DNA of 64,000 bases from Lachnospiraceae bacterium (GCA_021202335.1 JAJQDE010000027.1:1-64000); one strand, 5' to 3'; counted from the stretch's first letter, positions 1-11,414 are shown. Numbers and translations: made by a program. Notes: generated by a model not told the origin, from the sequence alone.

Positions 1-1
1 A

Positions 2-1963
<1,962 letters not shown>

Positions 1964-3693
1964 TCATCGGTATACAGGCACACGGTTGCGGTAAGCCCTG
2001 TCGGGAGATATGTAACCGTACTGCCATCCTCATTACTGTACCATGTCCTTGTTGACGGCAGAGAAATATCGGAAAGTGTCAAATTCAGCGGCGCGTATAT
2101 CTTAGTCAACAGCGTCGCGCCATTCAGCATGTACGAAGCTGACGTCACACTGCTCATATCAAAGTTGCTTAAATCAAGGGTTTTCAGTGACGCGCAATTC
2201 CAGAACATATAGCTCATACTCAGCGCGCTGCTCGTTTTGACGTTACTCAAATCTATGCTTGACAGCTTGTAACAATCCCTAAACATACCGGACATATTTA
2301 TTACGCCGCTCATGTCGGCACCGCTTAAATTTACGCTCGTAAGCTTATAGCAGCTGCTAAACATAACTGCCATACCCGTCACTTTGCTCATGTCAGCGCC
2401 GCTCATATCTATGCTTTCCAAGCTGCTGCAGCCGTAAAACATCTGCCCCATGCCGCCGGAACTTGAAGAAGAATTAGCACTATCCGAACCGCCTGCCACA
2501 CTGCTTGTATCGAAATTGCTGACATCCAAGCTTGTAAGGCTGCTGCAGCTGCTAAACATACCAAACATGTTCGTAACGCTGCTTGTGTCGAAGCCGCTTA
2601 AATCCAAGCTTGTAAGGCTGCTGCAGCTCTGAAACATACTTACCATATCCGTTACGCTGCCTGTATCAAAGCCGCTTAAATCCAAGCTCTTCAAACTGCT
2701 GCAGCCGTTAAACATACATCCCATATCCGTTACGCTGCTTGTGTCAATGCTGCTGCCAAATGTCACGTTTTCCAAGCTGCTGCATGATTGAAACATTCTA
2801 TTCATATCTGTCACTTTGCTTGTATCAAAGCTGCTCAGATCCACGCTTGTAAGACTACTGCAGCTCACAAACATTTGCAGCATATCCGTAACTTTGCTTG
2901 TGTCAAAGCCGCTCAAATCCACGCTTGTAAGGCTACTGCAGCTCTGAAACATACATCTCATATCCGTTACGCTGCTTGTATCAATACTTGTAAATGTCAC
3001 TGTTTCCAAGTTGGTGCAGCCGTAAAACATATAACTCAGGGACGTTGCTCCCGTAAGGCTCACTTCCGCGCTTGTGATGTAATCACAATAGCTGTTCCAT
3101 GCAGGTTGGGTGCTGCTCCAATCTCCCGTTCCGCTGATTGTCAGCTTTCCGTCGCTGTCTATGCTCCATGTAACGTTTCCGTCTGTCGTTTCAGCCACAG
3201 GAAGAGTAACCTCATCGCTATCGCTTGTTGTGACAGTACGTGTAAGGGTTATACTGCTCGCCAAGCCCGTAGGCAGGTAGCTATAATATGTACCAGTTTC
3301 CTCACAGTAAAACTGACCCCCAAAATTAATGAAAATATCCAAGCTTAGATTTTTTTGGGTTTTAAGTTCCTCAAGCTTGCTTGTTCCCGACAGCATATTT
3401 GTCGCTTCTGTCACGCTGCCCATATCAAAGCTGCTTAAATCCAAGCTTGTAAGGCTGCTGCAATAATAGAACATAGATTTCATGTCCGTTACACTGCTTG
3501 TATCAAAGCCACTCAAGTCTATGCTCGTAAGACTGCCGCACTGGTTGAACATATATCTCATGCTCGTTACGCTGCTTGTATCAAAGCCACTCAAGTCTAT
3601 GCTCGTAAGGCTGCTGCAGCTGCTGAACATACTTCCCATGTTCGTTACGCTGCTCGTGTCAAAGCCACTCAAGTCTATGCTCGTAAGGCTGCT

Positions 3694-3927
3694 GCAGCCG
3701 CTGAACATATAGCCCATGTCCGTTACGCTGCTTGTATCAAAGCTGCTCAAGTCTATGCTCGTAAGGCTGCTGCAGCCGCTGAACATATAGCCCATGTCCG
3801 TTACGCTGCTTGTATCAAAGCTGCTCAAGTCTATGCTCGTAAGGCTGCTGCAGCCGCTGAACATATAGCCCATGTCCGTTACGCTGCTTGTATCAAAGCT
3901 GCTCAAGTCTATGCTCGTAAGGCTGCT
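3694..3927 (-). repeat. Three identical 78-bp tandem repeats inside the DUF285 array
   Basis: Identical 78-base units begin at 3694, 3772 and 3850 and encode 26-residue DUF285 repeats. Neighbouring units outside the block are diverged. DNA-level identity suggests recent duplication and a copy number that could vary between strains or be collapsed in assembly. Confidence 0.85.
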
Positions 3928-5139
3928 GCAGTAATGGAACATATAGCCCATGTTCGTTACGTTGCTTGTATCAAAGCTGCTGCCAAATGTTACACTCGTA
4001 AGACCGCCGCACTGGCAGAACATTTCATTCATACTTGTGACATTGCTTGTATCAAAGCCACTCAAGTCTATGCTCGTAAGGCTGCTGCAGTTCATGAACA
4101 TATATCTCATGCTCGTTACGCTGCTTGTATCAAAGCCACTCAAGTCTATGCTCGTAAGGCTGCTGCAGCCGTAAAACATATAGCTCATATCCGTAACACT
4201 GCTTGTATCAAGATTAGTCAAATCCACGCTTTCAAGCATTGCGCAGCCGTAAAACATATAAGACAGGTTCGTAACTCCCGACAGCTTCACTTCCGCGCTT
4301 TCAATAAGCACCCTGTAATCATACCATGGTATACTTGCATAATACGTCCCGCTCCCAAACTCTCCTGTTCCTTCCACGGTCAGCTTTCCGTCCTTGTCGA
4401 TAGTCCAGTCAACACTTTCATAGCTGCCGGACGCGATGTCGTCGTCCGATGAACGCAAAACAGAAACCGTTTCCTCGGACTCCTCTTCCTCATCCGTTGA
4501 AACCGTTTCCTCTTCCGATTCCGTATATTCCGTTTCAGCCGCTTCGGTCGCTTCCTCTGCGGATGCTTCCGTTTCGGTTGCTTCCTCCGGCTCCTGCGTC
4601 TGTGCTTCCTCCGTTGAAGCCTCCGCTACAGCTGTTTCCTCTGCAGCTGTTTCCACTGTGGTCTGCGTTTCCGCTTCGATTGTTTCCGCTTCGGTCTGCG
4701 TCTGCGTTTCCGCTTCGGTTACTTCCTCCGCGTCCGCAGTCTGCGGCTGCTCCGTTGCTTCCACAGACTCCTGCGTCTGTGCTCCCTCTGTTTCTTCCTG
4801 CTCCCGCGCGGACGCCTCGTCCGCTTCCTCTGTTTCCTCCTGCTCCTGCCGGGCATCCGCTGATACTGCTTCGGAAGCACGGACAGTTATAGTACCGTAC
4901 CCCCCCCAGGTATCATCACGGCTGCAAGCAGGACTGCGAGAGTTTTCTTCCAATATGTTTTCTTTCGCATCTCACATCTCCTCCTTGTTAAGCTCATTCT
5001 CCGCAGCCTGATTTTATTGTGCGCTGCGGTTCTATATGGTCTGCGTTTCCAGTATATCCGTATCCATAAGATTTTTCAAGGCAATTCCTGATTTTTGCAT
5101 GAATTTTTTCGCCCGAAACAGAAATTGCGGAATGCATAA

Positions 5140-5168
5140 TTGCACTCCGCAAAAATTTCCGGTAAACT
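5140..5168 (+). promoter_or_regulatory. Candidate promoter of the small toxin gene
   Basis: TTGCAC, a 17-base spacer and TAAACT form a sigma-A-like promoter about 90 bases before the toxin start. The -35 box lies within an imperfect palindrome (GCGGAaTGCA TAAT TGCAcTCCGC, about 5127-5150) that could be an operator. Confidence 0.5.
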
Positions 5169-5203
5169 TTATTTATGGTGTTGTCGTAACGGCAGGCGGT
5201 TGT

Positions 5204-5250
5204 CCCTCCACACGGAGGGTTATGCCCTCCGTTCTGTAAAGAAAGGGGGG
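5204..5250 (+). promoter_or_regulatory. Toxin 5' leader with alternative hairpins near the ribosome site
   Basis: CCCTCC (5204-5209), GGAGGG (5214-5219), CCCTCC (5225-5230) and the ribosome site GGGGGG (5245-5250) can pair in mutually exclusive ways. The clearest stem is ACGGAGGG with CCCTCCGT (5212-5232). Type I toxin mRNAs often hide their ribosome site in such structures, so this arrangement fits translational restraint. Confidence 0.5.
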
Positions 5251-5257
5251 ATAGCCA

Positions 5258-5344
5258 ATGGTTACATATGCTGATTTATTTCAGTTCTGTTTACTAATTG
5301 TTGCTATTGTAAGTCTTGTTTACAAGATTTCACATAAAAAATAA
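5258..5344 (+). CDS. Small hydrophobic holin-like toxin (type I toxin-antitoxin)
   Basis: This 28-residue ORF is too short for the ORF track. It starts MVTYADLFQF, has one hydrophobic span of about 18 residues (FCLLIVAIVSLVY) and ends in a basic tail (KISHKK), the layout of the putative holin-like toxin family and of TxpA/Fst-like type I toxins. A purine-rich ribosome site (AAAGGGGGGAT) lies 7 bases upstream. Its stop codon enters a bidirectional terminator shared with a convergent antisense RNA. Such peptides insert in the membrane and are held off by the antisense RNA. The family placement is from pattern recognition; size, gene architecture and antisense promoter all agree. Confidence 0.8.
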   Translation: MVTYADLFQFCLLIVAIVSLVYKISHKK

Positions 5345-5376
5345 CCGCCCAGTCTCCAGCTTCGCGGTTATTTTTT
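5336..5376. terminator. Bidirectional terminator shared by toxin mRNA and antisense RNA
   Basis: AATAACCGC (5340-5348) pairs with GCGGTTATT (5364-5372). A T run follows on the plus strand and an A run precedes it, so it can stop transcription in both directions. Confidence 0.85.
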
Positions 5377-5420
5377 AACTGACAAATCGGGACAGCCGTC
5401 TATCGGCAACACCTCTTTAT
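5336..5420 (-). ncRNA. Antisense RNA antitoxin to the holin-like toxin
   Basis: A strong promoter on the minus strand (5427-5455) should start an RNA near 5420 that runs about 85 bases towards the toxin gene and ends at the shared hairpin. It overlaps the toxin mRNA at their 3' ends, as in TxpA-RatA type systems. The transcript itself is inferred from promoter and terminator; its 5' end is approximate. Confidence 0.7.
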
Positions 5421-5426
5421 ATACTC

Positions 5427-5455
5427 ATAATATACCCGTCAGCCCTTTATGTCAA
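5427..5455 (-). promoter_or_regulatory. Promoter of the antisense antitoxin RNA
   Basis: On the minus strand TTGACA, a 17-base spacer and TATTAT form a near-consensus sigma-A promoter, stronger than the toxin promoter. That is expected when the antitoxin RNA must be in excess. Confidence 0.8.
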
Positions 5456-5546
5456 GGATTCCGGTAAACAAGATTTTTTCATTCACTCACCTCCCCCTCT
5501 TATCCCGCATATTTTAAAGCAGAATAGTCCGGGAGGATTTTCGGCT

Positions 5547-7400
5547 ATGTGTGGTATAGCAGGCTTTTGCAGCTTTAACGTAAACTTTCGTGAGGAACCC
5601 GCAAGATGGTATGGCGTACTTCAGAAAATGAACCGGTGTCAGAAGCACAGAGGCCCTGACGGCGACGGGCTTTTCCTCGAGCGAAGCTGCGGGCTTGCCC
5701 ACACCCGGCTGTCTGTTTTGGATATCGGGCTTGGCGCTCAGCCCATGACAAGGCAGCTTGGCAGCCGGAAAGCTGCCATTGTCTATAACGGGGAAATATA
5801 TAATATGCCGGCGCTGCGCCGGGAGCTTGAGCAGGAAGGCATGCTGTTCGAAACGAGGTGCGACACGGAGGTTATTCTGATCGGCTGGCTCCTGCACGGC
5901 ACGGATTATGTAAAGAAATTAAACGGCATTTTTTCTTTTGCCATATGGGACGAAACAGTGCGCAGGCTTTATCTGTTTCGTGACAGGCTTGGGGTGAAGC
6001 CGCTGTTTTTCACCCAAAAAGGCAGCACCCTTATCTTTTCCTCCGAGCCAAAGGGTATTCTTGCCTTTCCTGACGTTAAGGCAAGGGTTGACCGCGAGGG
6101 CTTGTGCGAGGTGTTTGGCCTTGGGCCTGCAAGGACCTGCGGAAAGGGTGTTTTTAAGGATATATCAGAGCTGCTGCCGGGACATTATCTTGAATACTAT
6201 GGCTCGGATTTTCACATCCGCCCGTACTGGAGGCTGGAAAGCCGCCCGCACACGGACTCGTGGGAGCAGACCGTCGAAAGGACGCGCAGCCTTGTGACGG
6301 ATGCCATCAGGCTGCAAATGCTCTCCGACGTGCCAATCTGCACCTTTTTGTCGGGCGGCATCGACAGCAGCCTTGTGACGGCGGTGTGCAGCAGCGAGCT
6401 GCAAAAGCAGGGTAAGCGGCTCGACACCTACTCCTTTGATTTCAAGGACAACGACAGGAATTTCCGCGCCAACGCATTTCAGCCCTCGCAGGACAGACCG
6501 TGGGTGGATTTAATGATCGCGCACTGCCGCACCTGCCATCAATACCTTGAATGCGGCAGCGCAGAGCTTTTCGATTATCTTTTCGAGGCTGTTGACGCAA
6601 GGGATTTGCCGTGCATGGCTGACGTGGAGGCGTCAATGCTCTACTTCTGCAAACGGGTTGCCGCAAACCATAAGGTAGCGCTGACCGGCGAATGTGCCGA
6701 TGAGATATTCGGCGGATACCCGTGGTTTCACAAAAAGGAATGTCTTGAAGCCGACTGCTTTCCGTGGTCTATGGATTTTGCGCCGCGCACCATGCTCCTA
6801 AAGGACAGCGTAAAGGCGCTGCTGCCCTTGGAGGACTACGCCCGCGCCGCTTATGAAAAAACGATTGACGAAACGCCGCGCCTGTATGGCGAAAACGCCA
6901 CGGAGCGCCGCAGGCGTGAAATTTCTTATCTGAATATAAAGTGGTTCATGCAGACGCTGCTTGACCGCATGGACCGCGCAGGCATGCACGCCGGACTTGA
7001 GGCGCGCGTCCCGTTTGCGGACCATCGGATTGTGGAATATTTATGGAACGTACCTTGGGAAATGAAATGTAAGGACGGCGTTGTGAAGGGGCTTCTGCGC
7101 GCCGCCGCCGAGGGGCTTTTGCCGGCAAAAACGCTCCGCCGCAAAAAAAGCCCCTATCCGAAAACCTATGACCCTGCCTATGAAAATCTCCTCCGCACCG
7201 CACTGATAGAAACGCTCTCAGATACACGCTCGCCGCTTCGTGAGCTTATCAGCCTTGACAAGACTCTTGAGCTGATGCAGCGCCCCTCAGACTACGGCAG
7301 ACCCTTCTACGGTCAGCTCATGGCAGGCCCGCAGCTTTTCGCGTACCTGCTGCAGGTAAATTACTGGCTGAAAAAATATGATGTCGAGCTGCTGCTGTAA
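5547..7400 (+). CDS. asnB: Asparagine synthetase, glutamine-hydrolysing
   Basis: It makes asparagine from aspartate, ATP and glutamine in the cytoplasm. The N-terminal Ntn glutaminase domain begins MCGIAG, with Cys2 as nucleophile once Met is removed. The synthetase half carries the PP-loop SGGIDSS near residue 268 and a later GECADEIFGGY motif. Its 617 residues match the usual AsnB length. GGAGGA sits just before the ATG. It stands alone on the plus strand between the toxin locus and the convergent histidine kinase. AsnB relatives can also amidate other acceptors such as cell-wall diaminopimelate, and sequence alone does not exclude that. Confidence 0.95.
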   Translation: MCGIAGFCSFNVNFREEPARWYGVLQKMNRCQKHRGPDGDGLFLERSCGLAHTRLSVLDIGLGAQPMTRQLGSRKAAIVYNGEIYNMPALRRELEQEGMLFETRCDTEVILIGWLLHGTDYVKKLNGIFSFAIWDETVRRLYLFRDRLGVKPLFFTQKGSTLIFSSEPKGILAFPDVKARVDREGLCEVFGLGPARTCGKGVFKDISELLPGHYLEYYGSDFHIRPYWRLESRPHTDSWEQTVERTRSLVTDAIRLQMLSDVPICTFLSGGIDSSLVTAVCSSELQKQGKRLDTYSFDFKDNDRNFRANAFQPSQDRPWVDLMIAHCRTCHQYLECGSAELFDYLFEAVDARDLPCMADVEASMLYFCKRVAANHKVALTGECADEIFGGYPWFHKKECLEADCFPWSMDFAPRTMLLKDSVKALLPLEDYARAAYEKTIDETPRLYGENATERRRREISYLNIKWFMQTLLDRMDRAGMHAGLEARVPFADHRIVEYLWNVPWEMKCKDGVVKGLLRAAAEGLLPAKTLRRKKSPYPKTYDPAYENLLRTALIETLSDTRSPLRELISLDKTLELMQRPSDYGRPFYGQLMAGPQLFAYLLQVNYWLKKYDVELLL

Positions 7401-7434
7401 AAGGCGGCAGCTTCCCATACGCTTAATCTGCCGC
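7400..7434. terminator. Convergent hairpin between asnB and the histidine kinase
   Basis: GGCGGCAG and CTGCCGCC pair across a 17-base loop. On the minus strand the stem is followed by TTTTA, so it best serves the kinase transcript, overlapping its last codons. Confidence 0.5.
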
Positions 7435-10116
7435 CAGCTCTTCCTCCCACTCGGCGATAATCTCCTCGCAGGCATCCACGTCAATCTCGTCCACCCCGTT
7501 TCTAAGGCGGACAAAAAGCTCCTTCTGCCTATCGTCGTAGCGGTACTCGTCCAGCCTGCCTATCGCCGCCTCCATGCCGTCAATGTCGAGCGCGTCCATA
7601 GCCTCGCGCATTTGTGCAAAAAGCCCGCTCAAAATCTGCCTGGAAGCCTCCTGCCTGTCGGCGTCATCCCTTTCCGACTGCTCGAAAAACGGCGCAAGCA
7701 CGGGAATGTATGCGCGGTACTGCTCGAGCATCGCGTCCGTATCGCGGTAAATGATGTTGGATTCACGCGCGTTGCCCGCCTCTTCCATGGCGGCTGCCTT
7801 TTCGGACAGCGACATTGCCCCTATCTGCTTAGAGGAGCTTTTCAGCGCGTGAACCTCTATGGTATAGCCCGCCCAATCTCTTTTTTCCAGCTTTTCCTGA
7901 ATGAGCGCGGATTTTTTCTCAATCACCTTATAATAATCCTTCAGCACGGACCAAAACAGCTTTTCGCTTCCGAGCATACCGATTGCCGCCCTTGTGTCCA
8001 GATCGCCGACCACAATATCCGCAGCAGGCTCCTGCTTTTTCTCCACATTGTAAAAGCCCTTTATATGCCTGATTTTTTCTACCGGAAGCCACTGCTTTAC
8101 CTTCGATATCAGCGCCCTGAACTCAATCGGCTTCGCGATAAAATCATTCATTCCCTCCTTAAGGAATAATTCCTTTACACCGTCCACCGCGTTTGCGGTC
8201 AGAGCGATAATCGGCACATCATTGTATTCCCTGTGGAAGCGCCTGATAATATGCATCGTTTCAATGCCGTCAAGCTCCGGCATCATGTGGTCCATAAAAA
8301 CGATATCATAGTGATGCTCGGATATTTTCCCGATTGCCTCCTTGCCGCTAAGCGCCGTTTCGATTTTCATTTTCAGCGGCTCCAAAAGTCCCTCAGCCAC
8401 GGTCAGGTTGATTGCGTTGTCGTCGACAATCAGCACCTCCGCGTCAGGCGCCGTGAAATTAATGTCGGCATCGTCGGCGGCTTCTTCATAATAGTGCAGG
8501 CTTTCCCTGTTAAAAATCATCGCAAGGTTCAGCGTGTAGAGCGGCTTCTTCACAAACAGCACATTAGAGAACGCAAGCTCGGAGGCGTCGTTCCAATCCA
8601 TGATGAGCACAGTCGTAATCAGAGGGTGCGCGCTGATATAGTCCTCAAGCTCGGCGGTGTAGATGCTTTTCTCCACAAACATAAATATCTGCCTGTCGTC
8701 CGAGGCGTCCGGAAGCTGCGTGTCAAACTGAAACTCATGATAATCCACGCCCAATGCAGCGCAGTCCCTTTCAAGCTGCTGCCCGACAATCATGCCGGAG
8801 GTCAGCGCATAGACCGTAATCCGGTCCGCATCCCGCACCTGAATACATTTTTCATGCTCCACAACCCTTTGCGGCAGGCTGAAGGAAAAGGTGCTCCCCT
8901 TTCCGTACTCGCTCTCCACGGACAGCTGCCCGCCCATCAGCGACACAAGCTGCTTTGAAATGGCAAGTCCCAGCCCGGTTCCCTCAATGTTTCTGTTGCG
9001 CTTGCTGTCAAGCTGCTGGAAGGACTTAAACAGCTTTCCCAAATCCTCCTTCTTAATACCGATGCCTGTGTCCTCCACGGACATGCACAGCTCGATTTCA
9101 CTGCCTGACAGCTCCCTGTGGTACATATGTATGGCAACCTTGCCCTGCCCGGTGAATTTCACCGCGTTGTTTGCGATGTTCAAAAGAACCTGCTTGATGC
9201 GGATATTGTCGCCAAACAGCTTATGGGGAATATCGGGCGAGATGTCCAAAATAAGCTCCACATCCTTATCCTGCAGGCGCGTCACCAAAATATTGCTCAC
9301 ATCGTTCACGATGGACATCGGCTCATACTCCACGGGAATGATATCCATTTTGCCCGATTCGATTTTGGAAAAGTCCAGTATATCGTTAATAATCGTCAGA
9401 AGCGCCCTGCCCGATGCCTTAATCTGATTGACGTAATCCCTCGCCGCAGGCGGCAGCTCCTCGCGCAGCGCCATCTCAGCCATGCCGATTACCGCATTCA
9501 TGGGGGTGCGGATTTCATGGCTCATATTTGCAAGGAAGTCCGATTTCATGTTGGCGGCCTTCTCAAGCTCCTTATTTGCCTGCAGCACAAGATATTTTCC
9601 GTATGCCATATCGGACAGCACATTGGAGATGGTGAACAAAAACTGCGCCGCGTGCTCGATGTTATCCTTGCTGAGGATATGCACCTTCTTTGCCGCATCA
9701 AAAAGGACGTCGGGGTCTACACCGATTTCCTCCGCCGTTTTTTTCATCTGCTCGTACTTCGGCTCCCTGTCGAGCGCCTGACCGCCGATAAAGCAGCCAA
9801 CACGCTCTCCGCCCGCAAGAATGGGCGCGGCATAGTCAATCAGCCCCGCATGGCAGTAATACAGCGCGGGCTTTCCGTTTTCAAGCGTTTCATGCGCGCC
9901 GAATTTGTCACACTGCTCGCAGCGGACACAGCCGACAGGCGATTTTCGCGTATATTCCATGCAAAATTCCGTAAAATTCGAGCCTTGCGTCACGGGTCTG
10001 CCGTCGGCGTCCGTCGTAAGCGCAGCCATGCCGGTCATCGCCGCAAACGCGTCCTGAATACGCTGCAGCACCTCCACATCCAGCAAATCCGTTAAATATA
10101 ATTCCTTTTCTTCCAT
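7423..10116 (-). CDS. PocR-domain hybrid sensor histidine kinase with receiver and Hpt domains
   Basis: Soluble sensor kinase of 897 residues without membrane segments. Domains in order: a PocR ligand-sensing domain (about 6-185) with a cysteine cluster and the motif CHAGLIDYAAPI; HisKA with SHEIRTP at His200; HATPase with G1/G2 boxes to about 415; a degenerate receiver (about 430-535); a true receiver (about 553-675) with VDD and Asp609 in FMDHMMP; and an Hpt domain with His756 in VHALKSSSK. This is a complete His-Asp-His relay in one chain. PocR domains are thought to bind small hydrocarbon derivatives and occur in cytosolic sensors. The response regulator gene lies 17 bases upstream in the same operon and is the likely partner. 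Confidence 0.92.
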   Translation of the reverse strand: MEEKELYLTDLLDVEVLQRIQDAFAAMTGMAALTTDADGRPVTQGSNFTEFCMEYTRKSPVGCVRCEQCDKFGAHETLENGKPALYYCHAGLIDYAAPILAGGERVGCFIGGQALDREPKYEQMKKTAEEIGVDPDVLFDAAKKVHILSKDNIEHAAQFLFTISNVLSDMAYGKYLVLQANKELEKAANMKSDFLANMSHEIRTPMNAVIGMAEMALREELPPAARDYVNQIKASGRALLTIINDILDFSKIESGKMDIIPVEYEPMSIVNDVSNILVTRLQDKDVELILDISPDIPHKLFGDNIRIKQVLLNIANNAVKFTGQGKVAIHMYHRELSGSEIELCMSVEDTGIGIKKEDLGKLFKSFQQLDSKRNRNIEGTGLGLAISKQLVSLMGGQLSVESEYGKGSTFSFSLPQRVVEHEKCIQVRDADRITVYALTSGMIVGQQLERDCAALGVDYHEFQFDTQLPDASDDRQIFMFVEKSIYTAELEDYISAHPLITTVLIMDWNDASELAFSNVLFVKKPLYTLNLAMIFNRESLHYYEEAADDADINFTAPDAEVLIVDDNAINLTVAEGLLEPLKMKIETALSGKEAIGKISEHHYDIVFMDHMMPELDGIETMHIIRRFHREYNDVPIIALTANAVDGVKELFLKEGMNDFIAKPIEFRALISKVKQWLPVEKIRHIKGFYNVEKKQEPAADIVVGDLDTRAAIGMLGSEKLFWSVLKDYYKVIEKKSALIQEKLEKRDWAGYTIEVHALKSSSKQIGAMSLSEKAAAMEEAGNARESNIIYRDTDAMLEQYRAYIPVLAPFFEQSERDDADRQEASRQILSGLFAQMREAMDALDIDGMEAAIGRLDEYRYDDRQKELFVRLRNGVDEIDVDACEEIIAEWEEELAAD

Positions 10117-10133
10117 ATCCGCCCGGCTCCTTT

Positions 10134-10967
10134 TTATCCGATGAGCTTATTTATGGTTTCAAGCAGCTTATCGCGCGAAATGGGTTTGAGCAGATATCCC
10201 TGCGGCTTCTGCACGAGCGCCTGCGTGATTTTATCCCGCTGTGTAATACCTGTCAGGAATACAACGGGTATGTCCTTCGTCGCCCGGTTTGCGTGAAGCT
10301 TCTCCAAAACCTCGGGACCGTTCTCCTGCGGCATCTCATAGTCAAGCAAAATCAAATCCGTCGTGCGCTTCTCGAGGAATTTAAGCGCCGTCTTTCCGCT
10401 CGTCGCCGTCGCCACGTCATATGTATCGCGCAGATGCTCCTTAATCATTTTGAGCATCAGCGCGTCGTCGTCCACCACAAGAATATGCTTTCTGGCGGGC
10501 ATGGCTTCATCCAAAAGCGCCTGCGTTATTTCCGATATCGAGGGCTGCACGATGCCTGTCTGAGTCTGATGCGGGGGGGGGGTATTCTTAGCCTTTGCGT
10601 TCTCATTCATAAAGTCCGTAATTTTGCGGACAATGACGCTTACCGAAGCGGGCTTTCTCACAATCAAATCCGCAACGTTAACCGCATACCGCGAAAATTC
10701 CCGGCAGTCCTCCTCCGAAGCTATCAGCGCCACGGGAATACGGTTCTCCTCCTGGCGCCGCACCAGGAAAATGATGGACTCCATATCGCTGTTTGTCACG
10801 CCGTTCGGGCAATACACAAAAAGCTCCGGCTTAAAATATTTCATGTGGTTCCAAATGTCCTCGTATCGGCACGATGTCGTCATACATTCAAATTCGGAGC
10901 TCATATGCGCAAAAAAATCATTAATCACCGAATCGCTTTTCCCTGCCAGCAGTACCTTGTATTTCAT
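10134..10967 (-). CDS. Two-domain response regulator with a 10-base homopolymer in its linker
   Basis: The ORF track starts at a TTG; the better start is ATG at 10967, seven bases after GGGGGA. The N-terminal 120 residues resemble a receiver fold but lack clear phosphorylation residues. The C-terminal receiver (about 160-277) has VVDDD, Asp209 in LLDYEMP, a Thr in FLTG and the Lys of LLKPI. No DNA-binding output domain is present, so it probably works by protein contacts or as a relay with the hybrid kinase next door. The linker reads NTPPPHQ and is encoded by ten successive C bases; gain or loss of one would remove the only functional receiver. Confidence 0.85.
   Translation of the reverse strand: MKYKVLLAGKSDSVINDFFAHMSSEFECMTTSCRYEDIWNHMKYFKPELFVYCPNGVTNSDMESIIFLVRRQEENRIPVALIASEEDCREFSRYAVNVADLIVRKPASVSVIVRKITDFMNENAKAKNTPPPHQTQTGIVQPSISEITQALLDEAMPARKHILVVDDDALMLKMIKEHLRDTYDVATATSGKTALKFLEKRTTDLILLDYEMPQENGPEVLEKLHANRATKDIPVVFLTGITQRDKITQALVQKPQGYLLKPISRDKLLETINKLIG
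10573..10582. repeat. 10-base G/C homopolymer inside the response regulator gene
   Basis: Ten G on the plus strand (ten C in the coding strand) lie between the two receiver-like domains. The gene is in frame at this length. Runs of 8 or more G/C in coding sequence are classic slippage sites. Confidence 0.95.
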
Positions 10968-10991
10968 AAACAATCCCCCACTTCCATTTAA

Positions 10992-11414
10992 TCAGCGCGA
11001 AGCCTTTTCCCTCTCAATGTCGAGCAAGTCCTGCAGCGTCATGTTGTCTATTACGGAATTTACCGCGTCATAGATGCGCTTATACACCTCTACGGTCGCA
11101 CATCTGCCGTTGCGCTCGCACGGCAGCGCGTTCTCCGCCACACAGTCCACAGGCGCAAGCGACCCCTCCGTAAGCCGCAAAATCATACCCACCGTATACT
11201 CCGCGGGCGTCCTCACAAGCCGGTACCCGCCCTGCGCGCCTCTTGTGCTGCGCACATAGCCCGCCTTGTTGAGCACCGCTATAATCTGTTCCATATATTT
11301 CTCTGAAATCTGCTGTCTTGCCGCAATATCCTTAAGCTTAACCGTTTCCTCCATGCGCGCCCCCAAATCCAGCATAATCCGCAAGGCGTAACGGCCCTTC
11401 GTAGATATGGTCAT
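10992..11414 (-). CDS. Rrf2/IscR-family transcriptional regulator
   Basis: Small DNA-binding protein of 140 residues. ATG at 11414 (MTISTKGRYALRIML) is preferred because GGAGG sits just before it; the upstream ATG overlaps that ribosome site. It has the Rrf2 winged helix with a recognition region around STRGAQGGYRL, and three cysteines in VDC-x7-C-x5-C, the arrangement that binds an iron-sulfur cluster in IscR-type members. Rrf2 proteins sense Fe-S status, nitric oxide or cysteine supply. No isc/suf or cysK gene is adjacent, so its targets are elsewhere or it is autoregulatory. It precedes the response regulator gene by 24 bases and may share its transcript. Confidence 0.92.
   Translation of the reverse strand: MTISTKGRYALRIMLDLGARMEETVKLKDIAARQQISEKYMEQIIAVLNKAGYVRSTRGAQGGYRLVRTPAEYTVGMILRLTEGSLAPVDCVAENALPCERNGRCATVEVYKRIYDAVNSVIDNMTLQDLLDIEREKASR

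Noticed and set aside
2130-4260. Regular repeats that could suggest a CRISPR array
   Set aside because: They are contiguous in-frame 78-base coding repeats without unique spacers.
4436-5011. 191-residue Ser-rich plus-strand ORF
   Set aside because: Antisense shadow of the Glu/Thr-rich stalk of the surface protein; no ribosome site and composition follows the opposite codons.
5036-5239. 67-residue ORF before the holin-like toxin
   Set aside because: It runs through the toxin promoter and hairpin leader and has no ribosome site.
9118-10095. 325-residue plus-strand ORF opposite the histidine kinase
   Set aside because: Lies fully within a clear PocR-HisKA gene on the other strand and has no recognisable domain.
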